Source: Pontibacter cellulosilyticus (GTDB lineage: Bacteria > Bacteroidota > Bacteroidia > Cytophagales > Hymenobacteraceae). Taken from it: a stretch of DNA of 64,000 bases. The DNA lies in contig NZ_JACRVF010000003.1 in the NCBI RefSeq assembly GCF_014306105.1, positions 186,001 through 250,000 of the forward strand. Direction: 5' to 3'. The stretch's first letter is position 1. Each line of letters opens with the position of its first letter. Under the pieces are notes generated by a model that had not been told where the DNA came from, made no database searches, and was given only the letters and a program-made list of their open reading frames with translations. The position numbers and the translations under genes are program-made. Positions 34,799 through 43,953 of this stretch are shown one piece after another.

Positions 34799-34970
34799 GC
34801 GACTAAAGCTGACCCGTTTACAGAACAAGTACGGTTCACTGCTGTTTTATCCCAGCAAGTATATTTGTAGCCTTCTGGTGTAAAGTATAAGCTATCTCTC
34901 TAAGGCTGCACCCGTTGCTGAGCTTTGGGGTATCAATTGAAGATTAAATGCGCAGTTCTGCTGCTCCCGC

Positions 34971-35001
34971 TCTCTGCAAAGGATAAGCACTTTTGCAGAG
35001 A
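34971..35001 (+). other. Perfect hairpin in the adaptor-pump gap
   Basis: A 10-bp inverted repeat TCTCTGCAAA / TTTGCAGAGA with an 11-nt loop lies 44 bp before the pump ATG in an unusually long (246-bp) intra-operon gap. No T tract follows, so it is not a normal terminator. It could be an operator or mRNA-processing structure. An exact TATATTTG (about 34859) lies upstream without a -33 partner. Confidence 0.4.
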
Positions 35002-35044
35002 TCAGCAAAAGACAAACTGCAACTACTGAATACTAAACTAATAT

Positions 35045-38000
35045 ATGGCAAGCTTATCATCCATAAGTATAAAACGCCCGGTACTGGCCATCGTGATGAG
35101 TATCACGATTATTGTGTTCGGTATCATTGGAATTTCCTTCCTGGGCGTGCGTGAGTATCCCAGTGTAGACCCACCTATTGTAAACGTATCAACGAGCTAC
35201 ACCGGTGCTAACTCCGAAACGATCGAATCTGAAATCACAGAGCCGCTGGAGGAGTCTATCAACGGTATTGCCGGTATCCGTACGCTTACCTCTAGCAGCC
35301 GTGAGGGTAGCAGCAACATTACCGTAGAGTTTAACCTGGGTGTAGACATGGAGGCCGCCGCCAACGACGTTCGTGACCGTGTGGCCCGTGCGCAACGCAG
35401 GCTTCCTGATAATGCCGATCCTCCCACTGTGTCTAAAGCCGATGCAGATGCCAACCCTATTATTTTTGTGGGTATAAAAAGCCCGACTCGTTCGTTGCTG
35501 GATATCTCTGCCATTGCCCAGGACGTGTTCAAAGAACGTTTGCAAACCATACCTGGCGTAAGCTCCGTGGATATATGGGGTGAGAAACGCTATTCTATGC
35601 GTCTGTGGCTGGACCCGGACAAGCTTGCAGCCCTTAACGTTACACCAATTGAAGTACAGAATGCCCTGGTGCGACAGAACCTGGAGCTGCCATCGGGTAG
35701 AATAGAAGGCTCTACTACAGAACTTTCGGTTCGAACGATGGGCCGAATTTCTACGCCAGAGGAGTTTAATAATCTTATCGTGCGGGAGGATGCTGACAGG
35801 CTGATACGTTTCAGTGACATCGGCCATGCGGAGCTTGCTCCTGAAAACGAGAAATCTATACTTCGCCGCGATGGTATACCAATGGTGGGTGTGGTGCTTA
35901 TTCCGCAGCCAGGTTCCAACCAGGTTGAGATCGCCGATGAGTTTTACGTGCGCCTGGAGCAGATCAAAAAGGATTTGCCTGAAGACCTGGAAGTAGTAAT
36001 CGGTTTTGACAATACGCAATACATCAGAGCCTCTATTTCCGAGGTAAAAGAAACTATTTTCGTTGCCTTTGGCCTGGTGGTTATCATCATCTTCCTGTTC
36101 CTCCGCGACTGGCGTTCTACAGTAATTCCGGTAGTTGCTATTCCGGTGTCACTCATCGGTGCCTTCTTTATCATGTACCTGATGGATTTCTCTATTAACG
36201 TACTGACGTTGCTGGGTATCGTGCTTGCTATTGGTCTGGTAGTGGATGATGCCATTGTAATGCTGGAGAACATCTATGCCCGGATTGAGGCCGGCCAGCA
36301 GCCGATGAAAGCTGCCAAGAAAGGCTCGCAGGAAATATACTTTGCCATTATCTCCACTACTGTTGCTCTGGCAGCAGTGTTTATGCCGGTAATCTTCCTG
36401 GAAGGTATAACCGGACGCCTCTTCCGTGAATTTGGTATTGTAGTGGCTGGCTCTGTAATCATCTCGTCTTTCGTATCGCTTACGCTAACGCCAATGATGT
36501 GCTCGCGCATGTTAAAGCACCGCGAAAGGCCGAACTGGTTCTACCGTAAAACAGAGCCCTTCTTTACATCTCTTACCAACGGGTACCGCAGCAGCCTCGA
36601 AAGCTTTATGCGCGTACGTTGGGTGGCCTTTGTGATAATAGTAGTAGCGGCAGTCGCCATTTACCTGTTCATGACTACCTTACCATCTGAGCTTGCTCCA
36701 GACGAAGACCGTAATGGCCTGCGTATCAGCGTAACCGGACCAGAAGGTGCCTCTTACGAGTTTATGGACGATTACATGGGAGAGCTGACGCAGCTAGTCA
36801 ACGATTCCATTAAAGGTATAGACAACATGGTGGCCATGACATCTCCTGGTTTTGCAGGCGGTGGCTCCAACTCCGGCTTCCTGCGTGTTAAATTGGTTGA
36901 TGCCGATAAGCGCAGCCAATCGCAGCAGGAGATTGTAGAGGAAATTGGCAGATTAACAAACCAACTGACAGGAGCTCGTGCGTTTGCATCAGGCGATAAA
37001 GGCCTTGGTGGTGGTCGTGGTGCCGGTCAGCCAGTGCAGTTCGTGGTGCAGTCTCCGGACGGATCAAAGCTACGCGAAATTGTGCCTCAAATAATGGACC
37101 TAGCCCGTCAGGACCCTACTTTTGGCTTTGTGGATGTAAACCTGAAGTTCAACAAACCGGAACTGCGCGTAGAGATCAATCGTGAAAAAGCGCAGGCCAT
37201 GGGTGTTAGTGTGCGCGATGTGGCTCAAACACTGCAGGCTGGCCTCAGTGGGCAGCGTTTCGGGTATTTTATAAAAGACGGCAAGCAATACCAGGTAATT
37301 GGCCAGGTTGCCCGCGAGAACCGCTCTGCCCCGATAGACCTTCGCAGTCTGTATGTTAAGAATAATGCAGGGCAACTGATCCAGTTAGATAACCTGATTG
37401 AACTTAGTGAGGAAAGCGCTTCGCCGCAGCTTTACCGTTTTAACCGTTTTGCTTCTGCCACTTTTAGTGCCTCACTTGCAAAAGGTAAAACAATCAGCCA
37501 CGGTATTGAGGCCATGGATGCGATTGCCGATAAAGTACTAGACGATACCTACCAGACTTCACTTGCAGGCCAGTCCCGTGACTTTTCTGAGAGCTCCAGC
37601 AGTTTACTATTTGCCTTTATACTTGCACTAGGCCTGATTTATCTGGCGCTTTCAGCTCAGTTTGAGAGCTTCCGCGATCCAGTGATCATCATGTTTACCG
37701 TACCGCTTGCCTTGGCAGGTGCACTACTCAGCATTTGGTATTTTGGGGAAACACTTAACATCTTTAGCCAGATTGGCATGATCATGTTGGTGGGTCTTGT
37801 AACGAAGAACGGTATCCTATTAGTGGAATTTGCCAATCAGCGCAAAGAGGCAGGGCTTACAAAACTTGAGGCAGCCACCGATGCAGCTGTACAGCGTTTC
37901 CGACCAATCCTGATGACCTCGATGTCTACTATACTTGGTACCTTGCCAATTGCACTGGCCTTGGGAGCAGGTGCAGAAAGCAGAGTTTCGATGGGTATTG

Positions 38001-38176
38001 CTGTAGTGGGTGGCCTTATTTTCGCAACCGGCTTAACACTTTATGTTATTCCGGCTGTTTACTCCTTCTTCTCATCTGCTGAGGCAAACGTAGCCCGCAT
38101 GGCTGACGACGACGACGCGGAGGATGAGGAGGCACCAAAAGTCACACATCAACCTGAGCCTGCCTACATCAAATAA
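35045..38176 (+). CDS. RND efflux pump permease (HAE1 family)
   Basis: 1043 residues, full length for the family. TM1 begins near residue 10 (IKRPVLAIVMSITIIVFGII). The first porter domain includes SREGSSNITVEFNLGVDMEA. TM4 carries the proton-relay pair Asp401-Asp402 in LVVDDAIVMLENIY. The second half repeats the fold, with TM7 near 540 and GLVTKNGILLVEFANQRKEA in TM10. A short acidic tail (DDDDAEDEEA) ends the protein. It is a proton-driven drug/solute exporter of the AcrB type; its substrates are unknown. Confidence 0.97.
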   Translation: MASLSSISIKRPVLAIVMSITIIVFGIIGISFLGVREYPSVDPPIVNVSTSYTGANSETIESEITEPLEESINGIAGIRTLTSSSREGSSNITVEFNLGVDMEAAANDVRDRVARAQRRLPDNADPPTVSKADADANPIIFVGIKSPTRSLLDISAIAQDVFKERLQTIPGVSSVDIWGEKRYSMRLWLDPDKLAALNVTPIEVQNALVRQNLELPSGRIEGSTTELSVRTMGRISTPEEFNNLIVREDADRLIRFSDIGHAELAPENEKSILRRDGIPMVGVVLIPQPGSNQVEIADEFYVRLEQIKKDLPEDLEVVIGFDNTQYIRASISEVKETIFVAFGLVVIIIFLFLRDWRSTVIPVVAIPVSLIGAFFIMYLMDFSINVLTLLGIVLAIGLVVDDAIVMLENIYARIEAGQQPMKAAKKGSQEIYFAIISTTVALAAVFMPVIFLEGITGRLFREFGIVVAGSVIISSFVSLTLTPMMCSRMLKHRERPNWFYRKTEPFFTSLTNGYRSSLESFMRVRWVAFVIIVVAAVAIYLFMTTLPSELAPDEDRNGLRISVTGPEGASYEFMDDYMGELTQLVNDSIKGIDNMVAMTSPGFAGGGSNSGFLRVKLVDADKRSQSQQEIVEEIGRLTNQLTGARAFASGDKGLGGGRGAGQPVQFVVQSPDGSKLREIVPQIMDLARQDPTFGFVDVNLKFNKPELRVEINREKAQAMGVSVRDVAQTLQAGLSGQRFGYFIKDGKQYQVIGQVARENRSAPIDLRSLYVKNNAGQLIQLDNLIELSEESASPQLYRFNRFASATFSASLAKGKTISHGIEAMDAIADKVLDDTYQTSLAGQSRDFSESSSSLLFAFILALGLIYLALSAQFESFRDPVIIMFTVPLALAGALLSIWYFGETLNIFSQIGMIMLVGLVTKNGILLVEFANQRKEAGLTKLEAATDAAVQRFRPILMTSMSTILGTLPIALALGAGAESRVSMGIAVVGGLIFATGLTLYVIPAVYSFFSSAEANVARMADDDDAEDEEAPKVTHQPEPAYIK

Positions 38177-38226
38177 AGTATAAACAGAAAACTTTTGTTT
38201 AAGAACCGACCTTGGATAAACAATTA

Positions 38227-39564
38227 ATGTCTCCATTAAAAACAGCAGCGCTTCTACTAACCGTAGTAGCGCTGCTTTTACCAGCCACCTCGTACAGCCA
38301 GGACCAACTTACGCTTCAGGAAGCGATTCGTATTGGATTAGAAAAGAACTATGACATACGGATTGCCGATAAGCAGGAAGATATAGCCGAAAACAATGTA
38401 ACGCTTGGCAATGCTGGCTTTCTGCCCAATGTAGATGCTCGTGCAACGCGCCTTTTTAGTGAAAACAACTCCAGGCAGGAATTTCAGGCAAGGCCACCCG
38501 TTATTCGTACCGGCGCCAGCTCCAATAATATCAACTCCAGTGTAAACCTCAACTGGACTATTTTCGATGGTATGGGCATGTTCATCGAACTGGACAGGCT
38601 AAGAGCTCTTGAAAAGTCTGGTAAGCTGTTTACCCGGCAGGTAGTAGAAAACACGGTAGCCGATATCTCAGATGCATATTATGAGGTAGTGCGCCAGAGC
38701 CGTAGAATTCAGGCGTTGGAGGATGCGATAGCCATATCGCAGCAGCGCATAGACCTGGCACAGGCACAGTACGAGGTAGGTGTTAGCGCCAAGGTAGAGA
38801 TCCTGCGTGCCCAAGTAGATTACAATGCCGACCGCTCGGAGCTGCTAAGACAGGAAGAAGCATTGCAAAACGCTAAAATAAACCTGAACCAGCTATTGGG
38901 TAGAGAGCCTAATATAGCTTTTTCCGCCATAGATTCTATTCAGGTGGATCACTCGCTAAACTATAGCCAGGTAGATAACGGCTTGGTTTCGTCTAATCCG
39001 CTACTGCAACGCCTGCAACTTAACCGCGACATTGCCAGCCTGGATGTAAAAGCAATGAGAGCCAGCCGCTTTCCTACGATAGGAGTAATAAGCGCTTATA
39101 ACTTTTCACGCTCGGAGGCTGAGCCGCTAAACGAGTTCCAGGCGCAGTTTAACAGAAACCGTGGCTATAACTATGGTCTTGCTGTAAGCCTGCCGATTTT
39201 TAATGGCTTCAACATTAACCGTCAGGCTCAAAATGCCCGCATTGCCCTAGAGACTAGTAACCTGGAGTTTCAACGGGAACAAAACAGGCTACAATCTGAA
39301 GTTGCAAGGGCTTATAGCCAGTATGCCAACAGGATTAAGTTACTGGAACTAGAAGAGACGAATGTGAAGCTGGCACAGGAAAACGCTGACATTGCTTTAG
39401 AGCGGTATAGGCTTGGCTTGCTTACAGCTATTGAACTCCGCGAAGCACAGCGTAACCAGCTGTTGGCAGAGAACAGATTGATAGACATTAAATATGAGGC
39501 AAAAACCGCGGAAATAGAACTAAAAAGACTTAGCAGCAGCCTTTTGCAGGAGGTTACACCATAG
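38227..39564 (+). CDS. TolC family outer membrane efflux protein
   Basis: 445 residues from ATG 38227 (an upstream TTG at 38212 is possible). A signal peptide ends near SYSQ (about 1-25). Two OEP repeats follow, with the family features LTLQEAIRIGLEKNYDIRIA, VNLNWTIFDG, LAQAQYEVGVSAKVEILRAQ and LAVSLPIFNGFNINR. The C-terminus has LALERYRLGLLTAIELREAQ. It forms the outer membrane exit duct for the RND pump encoded 50 bp upstream. The operon ends at the hairpin 39596-39627. Confidence 0.95.
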   Translation: MSPLKTAALLLTVVALLLPATSYSQDQLTLQEAIRIGLEKNYDIRIADKQEDIAENNVTLGNAGFLPNVDARATRLFSENNSRQEFQARPPVIRTGASSNNINSSVNLNWTIFDGMGMFIELDRLRALEKSGKLFTRQVVENTVADISDAYYEVVRQSRRIQALEDAIAISQQRIDLAQAQYEVGVSAKVEILRAQVDYNADRSELLRQEEALQNAKINLNQLLGREPNIAFSAIDSIQVDHSLNYSQVDNGLVSSNPLLQRLQLNRDIASLDVKAMRASRFPTIGVISAYNFSRSEAEPLNEFQAQFNRNRGYNYGLAVSLPIFNGFNINRQAQNARIALETSNLEFQREQNRLQSEVARAYSQYANRIKLLELEETNVKLAQENADIALERYRLGLLTAIELREAQRNQLLAENRLIDIKYEAKTAEIELKRLSSSLLQEVTP

Positions 39565-39595
39565 CAGCCGCTGCACACATATAACAGCATCTAAG

Positions 39596-39627
39596 TATAA
39601 AAGTATAGCCATAGCTATACTTTTATA
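39596..39627 (+). terminator. Terminator of the RND operon built from inverted TATACTT words
   Basis: A perfect 14-bp inverted repeat TATAAAAGTATAGC / GCTATACTTTTATA with a CATA loop. Three copies of the word fall within 39594-39622. The stem is AT-rich, so the terminator strength is uncertain. Confidence 0.65.
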
Positions 39628-39664
39628 GTTTCAGGCAGTATAAACTGATTACTTTAAATAATCT

Positions 39665-40933
39665 ATGGAGTCAGAGCTCTTCCAGAAACTAGGTATATCA
39701 CTTGGCCTTGGCCTACTTGTGGGGCTGCAACGGCAGCACGAGAAGTCTGAGCTGGCAGGCATTCGCACCTTTCCGCTTTTCACACTTTTCGGGTCTGTAG
39801 CAGCCCTCCTCTCCCAGTCAATTGGCGGCTGGGTACTTGCAGCTGGGTTACTTAGTGTGGCTACCCTTGTTGCAATCGCGAATATCCTTAAAAGAAAGAA
39901 TCCTCATTTCGATCCTGGTTTAACAACAGAGGCTGCAGCCTTGCTTATGTTTGTAGTAGGGGCCTATGTTATTTTAGGAGACGGTACAGTTGCCATCGCC
40001 ATCGGAGCCACCACAGCTGTGCTCCTCCACCTGAAAGAAACGCTGCATCGCATTGTAGAACGCATTGGCGAAAAAGACCTGAAAGCGATCATGCAATTCG
40101 TAGTTATACTGCTGATCATACTTCCGATACTGCCAAACGAAACCTATGGCCCCTATGATGTTCTAAACCCGCATAACATCTGGTTGATGGTAGTGTTGAT
40201 CGTGGGGATAAGCCTTTTGGGGTACTTTGCATACAAAATATTCGGAGGCAGGGCCGGAACAATACTGGGAGGTATACTTGGTGGCCTCATATCAAGCACT
40301 GCTACCACTGTAAGTTATGCCCGCCGGTCTAAAGACAGCAACACAAGCACGAGCCTTGCCGCCACTGTAATTTTTATTGCTACTTTCGTTTCAGTTGCAC
40401 GCATTATCACCGAAGTTGCTGTTGTAGCCCCAGATACGGCGTCTGTTGTGCTTCCCCCTCTAGCTACTTTACTTATACTTATGCTGATTGTAGGGCTTAT
40501 AACCTACCTGTTCAGCAAAAAAGTACATGACACCATGCCTGAGCAAGGCAACCCTGCTCAATTTAAAGCCGCACTAGTTTTTGGAGCTGTGTATGCTCTG
40601 GTTATACTTGCCACAGCTTTTGCCAAAGACCAATTAGGCAACAAAGGACTGTTCATTGTTGCCATTATTTCAGGTCTTACAGATGTCGATGCGATTACGC
40701 TTTCAACGGCTCGCCTCATGAACATCGGAAACCTTGATATGCAAAACGGCTGGAAAGTTATACTTGTCGCCGCTTTATCTAACTTAGTTTTTAAGGGAGT
40801 TCTGGTTGGAGTTTTGGGCAATTCCAAAGTATTTGCCAGGGTAGGCGTTTTATTTGGCATCGTACTTATAGGAGGCCTGCTGGTACTCTGGTTATGGCCT
40901 GCTGAATTTAATCTATCAGCTTTTTTAAGCTGA
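39665..40933 (+). CDS. MgtC/SapB-type and DUF4010 integral membrane protein
   Basis: 422 residues with about 11 hydrophobic helices. The N-terminal part (about 1-135) is MgtC/SapB-like: LGISLGLGLLVGLQRQHEKS, ELAGIRTFPLFTLFGSVAALL, GLTTEAAALLMFVVGAYVIL. The C-terminal DUF4010 part (about 175-420) has GGLISSTATTVSYARRSKD and IISGLTDVDAITLSTARL. It sits in the inner membrane. Transport is often assumed for this two-domain group, but the substrate is unproven. It stands alone between terminators. Confidence 0.9.
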   Translation: MESELFQKLGISLGLGLLVGLQRQHEKSELAGIRTFPLFTLFGSVAALLSQSIGGWVLAAGLLSVATLVAIANILKRKNPHFDPGLTTEAAALLMFVVGAYVILGDGTVAIAIGATTAVLLHLKETLHRIVERIGEKDLKAIMQFVVILLIILPILPNETYGPYDVLNPHNIWLMVVLIVGISLLGYFAYKIFGGRAGTILGGILGGLISSTATTVSYARRSKDSNTSTSLAATVIFIATFVSVARIITEVAVVAPDTASVVLPPLATLLILMLIVGLITYLFSKKVHDTMPEQGNPAQFKAALVFGAVYALVILATAFAKDQLGNKGLFIVAIISGLTDVDAITLSTARLMNIGNLDMQNGWKVILVAALSNLVFKGVLVGVLGNSKVFARVGVLFGIVLIGGLLVLWLWPAEFNLSAFLS

Positions 40934-41058
40934 ACAGCAGTAAGAAAACACACCTTATACATAGCAGTTTCTGCTGTTCACTCAAAACTGCTTTCATGCT
41001 ATTGCAACTTGTTAATATAACTTTATCTTTCTAAAGTTTTATAACAGTTTCTGTTAGT

Positions 41059-42108
41059 ATGAAGAAAACACTTCTGTTGCTACTTTTGCTTTGTTGCATC
41101 AAACATGCTTTTACGCAGAGTATGCCAGGAGTGCGTTTTGGTGGGAGTATGAGCAAGATTAATGGCATAAGTACTACCAAAGGCAGCTATGACTGGCTAA
41201 AACAGTTTCATGGAGGAATAGTGTTAGCGCATAAGATTGGAGACAAGCTTTACCTGCAGCCAGAACTAATATACTCTCAAAAAGGGTACAGTTTCGAGAT
41301 TGCAAGAAATAACAAAGGCGTATTTGGCGACACAATCCTGTACCACGAAAAAAACAAGATCAACTACTTAGACTTACCAATACTGGCAAAGGTAGGTACC
41401 AAAGGGCTATACTTTGAGGCAGGGCCGCAGTTCTCATTTTTGTTAGACGGCAAACGCACAGAAACCCGTACAACAAGTACCAATGGCTCAACTCAGGAAC
41501 ACGAGCATGCACGTGATTTATTTTCAGTAGTAGAGAAAGTGGATATAGGTTTCGCAGGCGGCTTTGGCTATCAGACAGAGACTGGCCTAGGCTTGGGCTT
41601 TAGATTTAACCAGAGCTTTAAAGAAGTTATTGATCAGGAAAACTGGAAGAAGAATATAGCGCTTCAGTTATCTGCTTTCTATTTACTTGGTAAAAAGAAA
41701 GAAATAAGAAATATACTACCTCCCCCACCTCCAGTAATCGCCGCACCAGATGTTGAATACTACGACAAAAGAAAAGCTTCGAAAAAAGGATACAGCATTG
41801 TTAGTAGTATGAACATGGGCCGTGTTACCTTTAGTAAAGTGGCTGACTCAGAACAAACTCATGTAGAATACAAGATTATATCAACAAGTGGCTTTGCTCC
41901 TCAGGATGTGATGATAGCAGGCTCCAGCGGCACAATTCAAGACACAGGCATTGTTAAAGGGTACCGCGATGTTGTTTACCCATTTCAGGGGAGTATACAG
42001 TTTTCAATTCCGGCCACAATGGGTACCTCGGCGCCGGCACAAAGCAGAATGGAGTACGAAATAAAGGAGCCAGGCCACTGGCGGATTACAATTACAATTA
42101 GTCGTTAG
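41059..42108 (+). CDS. PorT-like outer membrane beta-barrel protein with C-terminal extension
   Basis: 349 residues with a signal peptide ending AFTQ (about 1-20). The first 210 residues are a PorT/OMP_b-brl_2 type barrel (KLYLQPELIYSQKGYSFE, INYLDLPILAKVGTKGLYFE, VDIGFAGGFGYQTETGLGLG). A Pro-rich linker (ILPPPPPVIAAP) follows, then a C-terminal domain of about 120 residues with no recognised family (FSIPATMGTSAPAQ, GHWRITITISR). PorT-like barrels serve several envelope roles. The extension is not typical. Its end is 16 bp from the convergent gene at 42125. Confidence 0.85.
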   Translation: MKKTLLLLLLLCCIKHAFTQSMPGVRFGGSMSKINGISTTKGSYDWLKQFHGGIVLAHKIGDKLYLQPELIYSQKGYSFEIARNNKGVFGDTILYHEKNKINYLDLPILAKVGTKGLYFEAGPQFSFLLDGKRTETRTTSTNGSTQEHEHARDLFSVVEKVDIGFAGGFGYQTETGLGLGFRFNQSFKEVIDQENWKKNIALQLSAFYLLGKKKEIRNILPPPPPVIAAPDVEYYDKRKASKKGYSIVSSMNMGRVTFSKVADSEQTHVEYKIISTSGFAPQDVMIAGSSGTIQDTGIVKGYRDVVYPFQGSIQFSIPATMGTSAPAQSRMEYEIKEPGHWRITITISR

Positions 42109-42124
42109 TTAATAGAGTATATGA

Positions 42125-42457
42125 TTAATTCCTGTTGATGCGGAGAAAGCCTTTGTTGTATACCTTCTTCCCTGTTTCTTCATCTACACCATACCAAACA
42201 TCAACAAGGTATTCTGGTGTATTATAAGTGGTAGCAAACTGACTAATTCCGTCAATAGTTTTATAGTCTGTTACCATTTCATACCCTCTTTCTAGTGCCT
42301 TGTAGTAAGCCTCGTCATCATCATCGTTTTCATCCAAAAAGCTGTTATATACCCGGTGGTAACTTTCAGTAACCGCCTCATAAAACCGTTGCAGCTGCGA
42401 GGTCTCAAACTCCATGTAGCCTTCTTCGTCTTTTGTCCACCAGCCTTGCAAATCCAT
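42125..42457 (-). CDS. Small acidic hypothetical protein next to queE
   Basis: 110 residues, strongly acidic (SFLDENDDDDEAYY), soluble, with no recognised family. The Tyr- and Glu-rich helical start (FYEAVTESYHRVYNSFLDE) and the end YNKGFLRINRN suggest a small folded protein. It is the last gene after queD-queC-queE on the minus strand, 41 bp beyond the queE stop direction-wise, and is probably co-transcribed. No queuosine role can be claimed. Confidence 0.65.
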   Translation of the reverse strand: MDLQGWWTKDEEGYMEFETSQLQRFYEAVTESYHRVYNSFLDENDDDDEAYYKALERGYEMVTDYKTIDGISQFATTYNTPEYLVDVWYGVDEETGKKVYNKGFLRINRN

Positions 42458-42498
42458 ACTCTCGGGATTTATACTTTTATTTGAGATGTGGAGTGTGC

Positions 42499-43221
42499 TT
42501 ACTCTACGTTCAATATTTTATGTGTCTGCACCGATACACGCCATTCAGGGTTATCTAGTGCGTAATTAATAGCCATTTGCGTGGCCTGATGCAGTCTATC
42601 TCCGTCTTCCGGCTGTAGCCACAGCAATGGCAACTGGTTATTCTGCACTTCGTTCAGGCGCTGTCGCTGTGCGAAATCACTATACTTTGCAGGATGGTAA
42701 TCTGGAAGCACTAGCTTCAGTTCATCAAAATACTCCAGCGTCAACTGTTCCTGCGGCAGCTTCGGGCTGCACACGATCCAATCAGGAGCCTCCAGTCTAT
42801 TCTCTTCTTCATTCCAGCAGGCTTCCTGCAGCGATACAGTACCGTTTGTTTCGATAGCAATAAAGAAACCTGCCTGGTGCAGCGCCTCCACTAATTCTGC
42901 CTTCAGGTGCAGCAGTGGTTCGCCGCCTGTTATAACGCAAAACCTTACATCGCCGCCTACACTGCGCATTTCCTGAGCCAACTCTGCCGCTGTGTAAGCT
43001 CTACTACCTTCTTTCGTAAAATCAGTGTCGCACCACATCGGGCAGTTAGCGCCAGTGCGGGCGGCATCACGTTCTCGTGTGTCTGCGTAGCCAGACCACA
43101 GGTTGCAGCCTACCATGCGCACAAACACAGCCGGACGGCCTGCAAACAAACCCTCTCCCTGTAGTGTTTTCCAAACTGATTTTACTCTGTATGTTGTCTC
43201 TTTTACAACGTTAAATTCCAT
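42499..43221 (-). CDS. queE: 7-carboxy-7-deazaguanine synthase (radical SAM)
   Basis: 240 residues. It follows the QueE pattern (WKTLQGEGLFAGRPAVFVR, GCNLWSG, CDTDF, CVITGGEPLLH, SPKLPQE). QueE converts carboxytetrahydropterin to 7-carboxy-7-deazaguanine. The [4Fe-4S] ligands appear to be Cys39, Cys60 and Cys64, a C-x20-C-x3-C spacing that differs from the C-x14-C-x2-C known for one QueE type and from C-x3-C-x2-C of another. It is in a cluster with queC (19 bp upstream) and queD, so the assignment is strong despite the spacing. Confidence 0.93.
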   Translation of the reverse strand: MEFNVVKETTYRVKSVWKTLQGEGLFAGRPAVFVRMVGCNLWSGYADTRERDAARTGANCPMWCDTDFTKEGSRAYTAAELAQEMRSVGGDVRFCVITGGEPLLHLKAELVEALHQAGFFIAIETNGTVSLQEACWNEEENRLEAPDWIVCSPKLPQEQLTLEYFDELKLVLPDYHPAKYSDFAQRQRLNEVQNNQLPLLWLQPEDGDRLHQATQMAINYALDNPEWRVSVQTHKILNVE

Positions 43222-43239
43222 CTTCTGATTCTCCTCTTC

Positions 43240-43923
43240 TTATCCTAACCAGCCTTTTGCTTTTGCCTCTTCATAACCCTTAGCTCTAAGTATAGATGCC
43301 GGGTTATCCAGCTTTCCGTAGCCCCACTCGTTGTAGGTGCTGCGGTCGCCGTTGTAGTCTGTATGCGACATATCGCGCACTATATCCAGCACTCCCAAGT
43401 CATGGGCAAGCTTCCATGCCTCTGCCTTGCTCTTGTACATAAGCGGCGTATGTATTCTTACATCCTTGTCCAATGCCAGTGACATTGTTGTCTGCAGCGA
43501 GTCGATGAACACGCGTCGGCAATCTGGATAGCCAGAGAAATCAGCCTGACACATACCTCCTACAATGTCGGTGATATTTCTGGTAAAGGCATGACTGATG
43601 GCGATGGTAAGAAAAACAGCGTTCCTGCCCGGCACAAACGAGGCCGGCAGCTCTTCGTTCAGCTCATGCGGTGCCGACATATCCTTGTCATGCTCGGTAA
43701 GGGCCGACCCCTGCAGCATACCGCTAATGTCGATTACCTTAAAAGGCACCTGCGCTTTCTCAGCGATCAGCTGTGCCTGCTTTAGCTCCACCTCGTGCTT
43801 TTGGCCATACTTAAAGCCCAGTGCTTCCACATTTTTAAACTGCTCCTTTGCCCAGAACAGGCATGTGGTAGAATCCTGACCTCCTGAAAAAAGAACTAAA
43901 GCGGTATCTGTCATAAGTGACAT
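43240..43923 (-). CDS. queC: 7-cyano-7-deazaguanine (preQ0) synthase, zinc cysteines absent
   Basis: 227 residues from ATG 43923 (an ATG at 43914 is also possible). The ATP-pyrophosphatase loop is LVLFSGGQDSTTCLFW; GRNAVFLTIAISHA and KTPLMYKSKAEAWKL-type segments are the family core. It makes preQ0 from carboxydeazaguanine, ammonia and ATP. The usual zinc site near the C-terminus (TCYNG ... CGxCxxC) reads HTDYNGDRS and WGYGKLDNPASILRAKGY, so all four cysteines are replaced. Context with queD and queE keeps the role in queuosine synthesis the best reading. Confidence 0.92.
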   Translation of the reverse strand: MSLMTDTALVLFSGGQDSTTCLFWAKEQFKNVEALGFKYGQKHEVELKQAQLIAEKAQVPFKVIDISGMLQGSALTEHDKDMSAPHELNEELPASFVPGRNAVFLTIAISHAFTRNITDIVGGMCQADFSGYPDCRRVFIDSLQTTMSLALDKDVRIHTPLMYKSKAEAWKLAHDLGVLDIVRDMSHTDYNGDRSTYNEWGYGKLDNPASILRAKGYEEAKAKGWLG

Positions 43924-43953
43924 AATGGTTTTTGTAGTTTTATATCTGATAGG

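Noticed and set aside
35189..36019. 276-codon open frame on the minus strand
   Set aside because: It lies fully inside the RND pump gene, has no family match and mirrors its codon bias.
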